A DNA stretch of 64,000 nucleotides. It comes from Pontibacter mucosus (GTDB lineage: Bacteria > Bacteroidota > Bacteroidia > Cytophagales > Hymenobacteraceae). A model generated the notes under the pieces. That model did no database searches. It had not been told where the DNA came from and saw nothing but the letters and a program-made list of their open reading frames with translations. Location of the stretch: the NCBI RefSeq assembly GCF_003054055.1, contig NZ_QBKI01000006.1, forward strand, positions 355,498 to 419,497, given 5' to 3'. Both the position numbers and the translations under genes were made by a program. Every line of letters begins with the position of its first letter. Position 1 is the stretch's first letter. Positions 8,959-16,593 of this stretch are shown here, one piece after another.

Positions 8959-10122
8959 ATGATAAACGCAGTTGCAGAAACCGCCCCTCTGACCGAGAAA
9001 AAGTCGGAGCGCTACCTCTCGCTGGATGTGTTGCGGGGCCTCACCGTGGCGCTGATGATCATCGTGAACACGCCCGGCAGTTGGAGCACCATCTACGCAC
9101 CGCTTCGGCACGCTACCTGGCACGGCTTCACCGTCACCGACCTGGTGTTCCCGGCCTTCCTCTTTGCCGTCGGCAATGCCATGAGCTTCAGCATGCGCAA
9201 GTTCTCGCTGCAGCCCGACAGCGTTTTCCTGAAAAAAGTGTTTAAGCGCGCCGCCATCATCTTCCTTATTGGCCTGGGCCTTCGGGCGTTTCCGTTTGTG
9301 GCACACGCCGCGGGTGGTGGCCTGGAGGTGATTGATTTTACGGCCATCCGTATTATGGGCGTGCTGCAGCGCATCGCACTGGCCTACCTGATTAGTTCGC
9401 TGGTGGTGCACTACCTCAAAACAAAGGGCGCCTTCATCTTTAGCGGCGTGGTGCTGCTGGGCTACTGGGCGGTGCTATACTTCTTCGGCGACCAACCAGA
9501 CCCATACTCACTCGAAGGCAACGCCGCGCTGAAATTCGACCTGCTGTTCTTCTCCCCGGTGGTGCTCTACAAGGGCTACGGCATCCCCTTTGACCCGGAA
9601 GGATTGCTGAGCACACTGCCAGCTGCCGTGAACGTTATTGCCGGCTACCTGGTGGGCATGGCCATCCAGAAATTCGGCAACAACCTGAGCACTGTGTTCA
9701 AGCTCAACCTCATGGGTGCCGCCCTGATTGTGATTGCCCTGGTGTGGGACCTGGTGTTCCCGATAAACAAGGCTCTTTGGACGAGCTCCTATACTTTGCA
9801 CACCATCGGCTTGGTGATGCTGGTGCTGGCCGCTATCATGCTGCTAGTTGAGGTGCTGAAGGTGCGGAAATGGGCTTACTTCTTCGAGGTCTTCGGCAAG
9901 AACCCGCTGTTTATCTACGCCATGTCCATCCTCGTTATCAAAACCCTGAGCTTTATTAAAATGGACGAGCAGACGCGCCTGAGCCGCTGGATTTACCAGA
10001 ACTGGTTCCTGAGCTGGAGCGAAGGGGAATTCGCCTCGCTTATGTTCGCGCTGGCATACATGCTCGTGCACTGGCTGATGGGCTACATCATGGACCGCAA
10101 ACGCATTTACATCAGAGTATAA
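8959..10122 (+). CDS. DUF5009 / HGSNAT-like membrane acyltransferase
   Basis: A 387-residue polytopic membrane protein with about ten transmembrane segments. The N-terminal region RYLSLDVLRGLTVALMIIVN and the motif WHGFTVTDLVFPAFLF (from residue 54) are characteristic of the heparan-alpha-glucosaminide N-acetyltransferase-related family (DUF5009/NagX). In that family a histidine near this position relays the acetyl group from cytoplasmic acetyl-CoA to a sugar across the membrane. A role in amino-sugar metabolism is an inference from the family. Ends with a hairpin terminator at 10142. Confidence 0.85.
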   Translation: MINAVAETAPLTEKKSERYLSLDVLRGLTVALMIIVNTPGSWSTIYAPLRHATWHGFTVTDLVFPAFLFAVGNAMSFSMRKFSLQPDSVFLKKVFKRAAIIFLIGLGLRAFPFVAHAAGGGLEVIDFTAIRIMGVLQRIALAYLISSLVVHYLKTKGAFIFSGVVLLGYWAVLYFFGDQPDPYSLEGNAALKFDLLFFSPVVLYKGYGIPFDPEGLLSTLPAAVNVIAGYLVGMAIQKFGNNLSTVFKLNLMGAALIVIALVWDLVFPINKALWTSSYTLHTIGLVMLVLAAIMLLVEVLKVRKWAYFFEVFGKNPLFIYAMSILVIKTLSFIKMDEQTRLSRWIYQNWFLSWSEGEFASLMFALAYMLVHWLMGYIMDRKRIYIRV

Positions 10123-10141
10123 AAGTATACTTGCCCAACGC

Positions 10142-10183
10142 AAAAACTCCCTCCGGCTATACTTTGGCCGGCGGGGGTTTTTG
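10142..10183 (+). terminator. Terminator after the DUF5009 gene
   Basis: Imperfect arms AAAAACTCCCTCCGGC and GCCGGCGGGGGTTTTT, followed by more T residues. The loop is TATACTTTG, a copy of the window-wide motif. Confidence 0.75.
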
Positions 10184-10274
10184 TTTGTCCATACTTAGAA
10201 TTCAAGTTGGGTTTTATACTTTAGCTAAGGAGCAACCCTGCCCCAGGATAAGGCCATTTCATTCACCTCATTTT

Positions 10275-10349
10275 GTCATCCTGAAAGGATCTTGGTTGCG
10301 AGTAGTAAAAGCTTAACCTCCCTTCTACCAAGATTCTTAGCAGAATGAC
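10275..10349. repeat. REP-like inverted repeat (GTCATCCTGA family)
   Basis: Arms GTCATCCTGAAAGGATCTTG (from 10275) and CAAGATTCTTAGCAGAATGAC (to 10349) are imperfect inverted copies about 30 bases apart. This resembles dispersed GTCATTCTGAG-type palindromes common in Bacteroidota. The rest of the 424-base gap (10123-10546) holds the two terminators and no gene. Confidence 0.7.
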
Positions 10350-10486
10350 AGCAGGTCAAAAGTGCTTTGAGTAGTATGAAATAGCTCAGCACCACAGAGG
10401 GGGATTGCCTGCAAGTTGTACATGACTTCCATACTCGGAGGAATTAGAGGTGGGGTAACGCATAGTTTTTTTATACTTGCGCAGGC

Positions 10487-10520
10487 ATAAAAAAAGCACT
10501 TACGCCTTAGCAGTAAGTGC
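10487..10520 (-). terminator. Terminator of mgsA
   Basis: Arms GCACTTAC (10496-10503) and GTAAGTGC (10513-10520) form a hairpin followed on the minus strand by a run of T residues, downstream of the mgsA stop. Confidence 0.8.
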
Positions 10521-10546
10521 AGGAACTGGTAAACGAAAGTATAAAT

Positions 10547-10930
10547 CTATACTTCCTCCTCTGCCCCCTCCATGATGATCAAGTCTGCGGAGGCACGGTT
10601 TAGCGCAATCGGAATGTTGTTGATTACGGCTGTACGGATAAGGGTCTGAATATCGTGCTCGTGGCCGTGGGGCGTTTCGGCATCGATGAAGAAGATGACC
10701 TTGTGCACCTCGTGCTGCAGGATTTTAGCAGCCAGCAGGATATCGCCGCCGCTTGGGCCGTGGCCGAAGGGTTTCACGTCCAGTTCGAGCATGTCGTTGA
10801 GCAGTTTGGAGGTGTTGCTGGTGCCGATCAGTTCGTGCTTTACGAGCTCCTCGCGGTGCACCTTGGCCCAGTTCAGCAGCTCTGTCTTTCTCTGGTTATG
10901 GGCGATTAACGCAATGGTAGTTTTTTTCAT
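10547..10930 (-). CDS. mgsA: Methylglyoxal synthase
   Basis: Converts dihydroxyacetone phosphate to methylglyoxal and phosphate, a bypass that releases phosphate when triose phosphates accumulate. The 127-residue protein shows IALIAHNQRKTELLNWAK, GTSNTSKLL, the catalytic-loop motif GHGPSGGDILLAA, and NNIPIALNRASADL. The ATG at 10930 (MKKTTIALIAHN) is preferred to an in-frame TTG two codons upstream. It has its own terminator and a plausible promoter at 10971-11004, so it appears monocistronic. Confidence 0.93.
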   Translation of the reverse strand: MKKTTIALIAHNQRKTELLNWAKVHREELVKHELIGTSNTSKLLNDMLELDVKPFGHGPSGGDILLAAKILQHEVHKVIFFIDAETPHGHEHDIQTLIRTAVINNIPIALNRASADLIIMEGAEEEV

Positions 10931-10970
10931 ATGCAATTTGTTTGGTGGCCTCTGTTGTAGATGCCTTGCC

Positions 10971-11004
10971 TAAAGTTACTCTTATTTTTGAAAAAAGCGT
11001 ACAA
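10971..11004 (-). promoter_or_regulatory. Putative mgsA promoter
   Basis: On the minus strand a TTG (11002-11004) is followed after 23 bases by TAACTTTA (10978-10971), one mismatch from TAnnTTTG. It lies about 40 bases upstream of the mgsA ATG. The rest of the 358-base divergent gap to 11289 shows no gene. Confidence 0.4.
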
Positions 11005-11288
11005 TCCAGAGAGAGTAGCTTGGCAAGAAATGCGGCAGAAACCGTGCTTTTCTCGCAAAAAATGACTAAATTTGAAGTATTGCAACATCCTGATCCCGCT
11101 CTGATCATACATTTCGCCTCCCTTTGGTTTTCCTTCCTGAGGCCTAATCAGAAATTTCCTATCAGGGTTTATACTTCTGCAGCGCACCCTGGCTTAATGT
11201 CTACGGGTATAAAAGCTGCGCTTGTTTGCCGTACGGCCTTCCGCTGCGTTGGTCGTGGCACATGTCCTACTTTAACTATATACCGCCT

Positions 11289-11501
11289 ATGGCCAGATCA
11301 CAGAACACATTCCTGAAGAAACAACGCGAGAAACAGAAGCAAAAGAAGAAAGAAGAGAAGATGCAGCGCAAGCAGGAGCGCCATGAGAACTCTGCAGGCG
11401 GAAGCCTGGAAGCCATGATTGCTTATGTGGATGAGTTCGGTAACATTACCGACACCCCCCCGGAAGAACCCAAAAAACGTGATGAAGACGATAAAGCTTA
11501 A
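11289..11501 (+). CDS. Small highly charged protein, N-terminal part of Bacteroidota cold-shock proteins
   Basis: A 70-residue protein starting MARSQNTFLKKQREKQKQKK: a strongly basic helical segment, then GGSLEAMIAYVDEFGNITDTPPEEP and an acidic tail. From memory this layout matches the N-terminal extension of larger Bacteroidota cold-shock-domain proteins, but the RNA-binding CSD that should follow is absent and the gene ends at a strong terminator. It could be a stand-alone paralogue or a shortened copy. The ATG at 11289 is chosen over an upstream ATG at 11226, whose extra sequence is not conserved-looking. Confidence 0.65.
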   Translation: MARSQNTFLKKQREKQKQKKKEEKMQRKQERHENSAGGSLEAMIAYVDEFGNITDTPPEEPKKRDEDDKA

Positions 11502-11508
11502 CAAGAGC

Positions 11509-11547
11509 AAAAGGCAGGTTAGAACCAGATTCTAACCTGCCTTTTTT
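11509..11547 (+). terminator. Terminator after the small basic protein gene
   Basis: Perfect arms AAAAGGCAGGTTAGAA and TTCTAACCTGCCTTTT around a five-base loop, followed by TT. Confidence 0.88.
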
Positions 11548-11644
11548 GATTAGGGAATACCATGAAAGTATAAACTTATACTTTAGCAACGTGCCAGGGC
11601 CAATTCAAAAAGCAACTCGCCCCGGCTGGTCCAGCGTTTGAACT

Positions 11645-12312
11645 TCTATACTTTAGCTATACTTTCTGTCTTATACTTTACTCTTCCGCTGGTGCGGTTT
11701 TGTAACCCGTGCCTTCCAATTTTCTCGGATTTGCAATCCGAGTGGCTTGAAAAGCCATACTTTATACTTGCAGCTATACTTTTATACTTGCCAGTTTATA
11801 CTTTCCTAGCCGTTGCTTCCTTCTACTTGAACCAAGCCATCCTCTCTAGCCTCCGTTCATCCTCCAGCCTCACTCGCCTATTGTTTCATCTCTGGCTTTG
11901 GCTCCCTCAAGGCCGGGAGGCCTCGTCCTTGGGCATCGCGCGGTGTACATTTCCTTTGCTACCCTTCGGTCGCAATGCCCTGGACGGGCACCAGAAATCT
12001 ACAAGGCGCTCAACCCAAGGACTGGGAACAAATCCAATAGCCGCTGCCCCTACTGTCATCTCGACCCTCTTGAGGCGAGATGACAGTGAAATTAGTAAGT
12101 ACAATTCCCCTCCTCTGGACTAGCCAAAACGGGAGTTTTGAGCTAGCGAGCACAGCTCTGAGGGGTGGGTTTATACTTTGTAGGGACAGGTCGCGACCTG
12201 TCCGCGCAAGAACATCAGCTACAAAACTTATACATCAGCATCAGTAAAAACAGGCTCCCCTCCTTGGCTAAGGAGGGGCCAGGGGTGGTTGGGCCCGGGT
12301 ACCGCAGAAATC
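11645..12312. repeat. Composite dispersed repeat, copy A
   Basis: About 670 non-coding bases that match copy B (29786-30432) block by block and in the same order: CTTTAGCTATACT; a GGTGCGG...CCCGTGCC block; GGCTTGAAAAGCCATACTT; several TATACTT words; the palindrome AGGCCGGGAGGCCT; the inverted pair CTGTCATCTCG/CGAGATGACAG (12053-12086); the perfect palindrome GGACAGGTCGCGACCTGTCC; and CTCCTTGGCTAAGGAGGGG. Open frames through it are not conserved between the copies. It fills most of the gene-free stretch before the broken AraC gene. Confidence 0.8.
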
Positions 12313-12407
12313 AGTGTTGCTTTAATTCCAATACCCGCAACCCTTACAGTCTTCCCTACACTCAGGAGAGATAAATTTAGAATTCCACATAAGTCAATCT
12401 CACTTGA

Positions 12408-12752
12408 CTATCTGGCGACTGCCTTCCGGAACTGTATAGGCGACAGGCCACTCTTCCGCTTAAAAAACTTGCCAAAGGATGACTGGTCGGAAAGGTGGAG
12501 CATTTCTGAGATCTACTGAATTGACAGCTGGGGTTGCAGCAGCAAGCGGGCCTCGCCGTAGAGCATCAGGAAGATGAAATCGGCCACCGTATGTCCCGTC
12601 ATGCGCTTGACGACGAGCGTGAGGTAGTGCGGCGTGATGTGCAGCTGATTTGCATAAAAGTGCACATGGTGCTCCAGACTGTAGTGGTCTACCAGCACTC
12701 GATGAAGGACTAGATGATGATTTAGTCCTTGGAAAGTAGTAGCGCTCTGCAT
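12408..12752 (-). pseudogene. AraC-family regulator, C-terminal remnant with internal stop
   Basis: The minus strand encodes the two helix-turn-helix motifs of an AraC regulator: YANQLHITPHYLTLVVKRMTG, then after an in-frame TAG at 12513-12515 the continuation ISEMLHLSDQSSFGKFFKRKSGLSPIQFRK to a stop at 12408. The TAG sits where the family usually has a Glu codon, so one base change explains it. The N-terminal ligand-binding part, about 180 residues, is missing upstream. Both lesions indicate a dead gene. Confidence 0.85.
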
Positions 12753-12753
12753 G

Positions 12754-13061
12754 ATGGTGCTGGATACAGCTGTGATTCAGCACACCTTAAAAGAGCTTAT
12801 TGCCAAAAACTTCACGCTGCTGTCGGCTAGCCTGGACCACGTAAACCACAAGCTGCAGCAGGCAGATATGGGCGCTGTGTTTGGTATGCTGCAAAGCGAG
12901 GTGCTGCTAGTTTCGTTCAAGAGTTGTATGGCTACCTGGTGCTATTGGCGCTGGCCAGCATGGTGGTGTTTATACTTTACCGCTACCCTTACTACCCGAA
13001 ACTTACGCTATACCCCAGGACCAGGGCCGTCATCCGGTACCTGCGTTGGGAGATGGCCTGA
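12754..13061 (+). pseudogene. Frameshifted C-terminal fragment of a membrane protein, possibly a transporter
   Basis: The first frame encodes TAVIQHTLKELIAKNFTLLS...GAVFGMLQSEVLL; near 12905-12915 the meaningful frame shifts to ASFVQELYGYLVLLALASMVVFILYRYPYY and ends at TGA 13059-13061. A hydrophobic helix then a basic tail suggests the C-terminal end of a polytopic protein. Efflux permeases often sit beside AraC regulators, so an MFS-type exporter is plausible, but I cannot identify the family firmly. Confidence 0.5.
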
Positions 13062-13082
13062 TAGGATTTTATACTTTAAAAA

Positions 13083-13124
13083 AAAGCCGCACCAGCCTCC
13101 TGAAGGAAGCTGGTGCGGCTTTTC
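13083..13124 (-). terminator. Terminator of the cupin gene
   Basis: Arms AAGCCGCACCAGC and GCTGGTGCGGCTT, followed on the minus strand by a run of T residues that merges into TTTAAAGTATAAAA. Confidence 0.85.
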
Positions 13125-13129
13125 TTATT

Positions 13130-13642
13130 CTACTTGAAATTCAATCCAATCATCTTTCCGTAAATCCCCAGTACCCGCATCAGAAATGCAGGAGGCTTTA
13201 CAGACACAATTTCCTTCGAGTAGTTAGTCCAAAGGGTTGAGATTCCAACGATTGATTTAAAATTCATTTTTCCGTTTTTAACAAGTCCGCTTTTAGCAAA
13301 CTTGTGTAGCCCTTTAAAGAAGTTCTCAAACTCCATGGCGGGCTGATGCGTATTGTAAACACGGACAAATTCATCAGTTGTGTTTTTAAAAGTATGGGGC
13401 TCACCACTTTCAATAGTTATTTTCTCCCCAACCCTAGCCGTAATCCACTTATCTTTTTTAAATACCTCTAATTCCCCGCTTAGAATTTCATAGGTTTCTA
13501 TTGCGGTTGGATGAATATGAATAGGAGTTTCTCCTGAATGTGGAGAAAGTATCCATTCCATTTCTAAAGACTCACCATTAGTATCCCTTGAGGATTTTAC
13601 AATGGTCATAACCATTCCAAGCTCAGTACAATCTAATCGCAT
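13130..13642 (-). CDS. Cupin-domain protein
   Basis: A 170-residue protein with one beta-barrel cupin domain: PHSGETPIHIHPTAIETYEILSGELEVF is cupin motif 1 with the metal-binding His residues, and VGEKITIESGEPHTFKN is motif 2. The function is unknown. The ATG at 13642 gives the family-like start MRLDCTELGMVM; the frame stays open upstream to 13891 across an inverted-repeat site (13670-13736) and encodes what looks like the end of an unrelated protein. The gene is AT-richer than its neighbours, which suggests acquisition. Confidence 0.8.
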   Translation of the reverse strand: MRLDCTELGMVMTIVKSSRDTNGESLEMEWILSPHSGETPIHIHPTAIETYEILSGELEVFKKDKWITARVGEKITIESGEPHTFKNTTDEFVRVYNTHQPAMEFENFFKGLHKFAKSGLVKNGKMNFKSIVGISTLWTNYSKEIVSVKPPAFLMRVLGIYGKMIGLNFK

Positions 13643-13669
13643 AATCTTTGATTTATTATTTACATATTT

Positions 13670-13736
13670 GCTAACGGCCACCTGTGAGTGAGGGTCAAGG
13701 TCTTCTGGCAAAGGCTTGCACTTATACAATGTCAAC
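13670..13736. repeat. Cassette-border-like site 1
   Basis: GCTAACGG on the left and CACTTATACAATGT followed by CAAC on the right form a weak inverted repeat. The 14-base word CACTTATACAATGT is identical to that in the site at 38417-38505, about 25 kb away. It abuts the 5' end of the AT-rich cupin gene. Confidence 0.55.
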
Positions 13737-13931
13737 TGTTGTATAGCTGCTTTCCAGGAGTAAGCTCCACGCTTCTGTTCCAGCCAAGCTTCTCCGGTCA
13801 TCTCAAACTTATTTTCATCATCGCCGTGCAGCCCGGTTTCTGTCCAACCCATTTTTCTGTAACGGATTTGTGCAGCCAAAGCCCGAAGCATAGCAAGGGT
13901 TAAGGCTGCACCGTGTTGTGGTATCGTTATT
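13737..13931 (-). pseudogene. Possible remnant of another cassette gene
   Basis: Upstream of site 1 the minus strand encodes ALAAQIRYRKMGWTETGLHGDDENKFEMT... (13891 to about 13740) with coherent codon use, in frame with the cupin ORF. It reads like the C-terminal part of a separate protein lacking a start. I do not recognise the family. A short inverted word TTGTGGTATCGTTAT near 13915 mirrors TTGTGGTGCATTAT (minus strand) near 14515, on the other side of the next gene. Confidence 0.35.
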
Positions 13932-14498
13932 TTAGTTGAACTCTTGCTGATGCTTCTTCACATATTCAATCAACAACTGAGATATATCTTCTTCGTATGC
14001 AAAAAACTCTTCTTCACATTTTTCCCAAACAGCTTCAGCCTTCTCTTCAATTTGCCCCAGCAACTCTTCTCTTTCTGTTTTGTCTTTAGGTACAGTCTGT
14101 TGGGGCCATTGAGCTATTGCCTTTCTGACTATAGTAGCTGTTTTGTTGGCTCCTATAACCTCCAAAGCAGCAAGTGATTCATGCGCATAATCACCACTTG
14201 AGTTCCAGAAAAATTGATTGAAGCCCCCATTATTGACTTCCCTTTCCACGTTTTCTAAAAACAGCAATACCTTCTGAGGTTCTGTTAATTTACTTAAGTC
14301 ATCACCATATTCAGAAAGCTCGTTTATCCGTGTATCAAGCTCTATGACAGCTAACTGTGCGTCATCCATTTTTAAAATTTGTTCTATCGTCATCTTGAGC
14401 TGCTGTTGGTTTTTAGTAGCTTTTGATTCCTGACCACAGGATGTAAAAGCTATAGAAAGAGTTGCTACAAATGTGAGTGTGTAAAAATTGTACTTCAT
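13932..14498 (-). CDS. DUF4375 (DMP19-family) lipoprotein
   Basis: A 188-residue protein with an N-terminal lipoprotein signal (MKYNFYTLTFVATLSIAFTSC, lipobox FTSC) and a DUF4375 domain recognised by LTEPQKVLLFLENVEREVNNGGFNQFFWNSSGDYAHES. Function unknown; related DMP19 proteins act as DNA mimics, but membrane anchoring argues against that here. The ATG at 14498 was chosen because it starts the signal peptide. AT-rich single gene bordered by repeat words on both sides, consistent with a mobile cassette. Confidence 0.82.
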   Translation of the reverse strand: MKYNFYTLTFVATLSIAFTSCGQESKATKNQQQLKMTIEQILKMDDAQLAVIELDTRINELSEYGDDLSKLTEPQKVLLFLENVEREVNNGGFNQFFWNSSGDYAHESLAALEVIGANKTATIVRKAIAQWPQQTVPKDKTEREELLGQIEEKAEAVWEKCEEEFFAYEEDISQLLIEYVKKHQQEFN

Positions 14499-14499
14499 A

Positions 14500-14566
14500 G
14501 AGATAATGCACCACAACTAGAGTATAAACGAAAACCTACACTTATCTGCACTATGCACTTAACTAA
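14500..14566. repeat. Cassette-border-like site 2
   Basis: The right part, 14535-14566, shares 25 of 32 aligned positions with 39105-39136, including the word TATCTGCACTATG; both lie just upstream of AT-rich minus-strand genes. TGCACCACAACTAG at about 14507-14520 is the inverted partner of a word near 13915. Confidence 0.5.
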
Positions 14567-14633
14567 ATTCATACTTCAGCCGCACAAACATATGGCAACC
14601 ACAATATACCTAAAATCCACCACCAGCAAAGTA

Positions 14634-14680
14634 TAAAAAAGCCGCACCCACCTTGGCTCAAAGCCTTGGCAAGTGCGGCA
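14634..14680 (-). terminator. Terminator after the acidic hypothetical gene
   Basis: Arms GCCGCAC and GTGCGGC enclose a second pairing (CCTTGGC/GCCTTGG); on the minus strand it ends in a run of T residues followed by TATACTTTG. AAGTATAAA also occurs on the other side of the hairpin. Confidence 0.7.
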
Positions 14681-14730
14681 AGTATAAACAGCAGCCTCAG
14701 CAGCTACTGCTCAAAGTATGAAGTCTTATT

Positions 14731-15129
14731 CTATTCGGCTGTCCAGAGCACGCGCTCCTGGTCTGCGAGGATGAGCAGTACGCGTGGCGGATTGGCTACC
14801 AGCACCAGGCGCATCTCCACTCCCGGAAACGTATCCGACTCTACCCAAACACCTTCGGTCTCGTCGCCGTCTTCCAGCTCTTTGCCGTCAAGCGAGCTGG
14901 CCAGGTAAGCGGTGGGCAGCAGGATATCGGCATCCGACTTAATTTTGCCGTGCACATCCTCCAGCACTTCCTCTAGTTCTTCGCCATACTCCTCATTAAA
15001 ATCATCCTCCAGGTCGTGCAGCTCTTCTTCTATGTCATCATAGCGCGCATCGTTGTAGTCAAGCGCTCGTAACTCTTGCTTTTTCTCCAGGATGGCCACA
15101 ATGGACTCGTTCAGGGCTTTTGCATTCAT
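14731..15129 (-). CDS. Conserved acidic hypothetical protein
   Basis: A 132-residue protein starting MNAKALNESIVAILEKKQEL. Residues 20-60 form a long acidic helical segment (YDDIEEELHDLEDDFNEEYGEELEEVLEDVH), followed by a beta-rich half ending RVLLILADQERVLWTAE. I do not recognise a family; there is no signal peptide or membrane segment, so it should be cytoplasmic. The ATG at 15129 is preferred over one at 15177, which would add a non-conserved-looking basic stretch. It has its own terminator. Confidence 0.7.
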   Translation of the reverse strand: MNAKALNESIVAILEKKQELRALDYNDARYDDIEEELHDLEDDFNEEYGEELEEVLEDVHGKIKSDADILLPTAYLASSLDGKELEDGDETEGVWVESDTFPGVEMRLVLVANPPRVLLILADQERVLWTAE

Positions 15130-15258
15130 GTTGTCTCGTTTTTTTACAAAGTTGGAAACATGCCTCAGTAATTCCAAGAAATAGATTGATAATTTGGCTG
15201 CCTCTGCCGGCGTTTTGATAAACCGCTAAAAGCTGTATTTTTACGTACTTCTTTATAA

Positions 15259-16398
<1,140 letters not shown>

Positions 16399-16464
16399 GC
16401 CAAAAATAAAGTATAGCCGCGTGTAAATGTGGCTAAAATATCTTTATTTTGATATTGCTATACT

Positions 16465-16520
16465 TCACACCAGTTCTGGGGCTGTGCTTTAGGTACGGCA
16501 AGGGCTGGTGTGATTTTTTG
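16465..16520 (+). terminator. Terminator after hppD
   Basis: Arms TCACACCAG (16465-16473) and CTGGTGTGA (16505-16513) followed by TTTTTTG. The loop is long, about 31 bases, and GC-rich. Confidence 0.65.
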
Positions 16521-16593
16521 TCTTAACCTGCGCCTGCTTTTCAGGCCTTTATACTTTCGATTACTGCTACTATAATATCAGCAAGAACAGACT

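Noticed and set aside
8326..9411. 361-codon open frame opposite trpS and the DUF5009 gene
   Set aside because: It spans the trpS terminator and mirrors two clear genes; its codon content is that of an antisense shadow.
11638..12123. 161-codon open frame in repeat A
   Set aside because: Copy B has no corresponding frame, so the element is not protein-coding.
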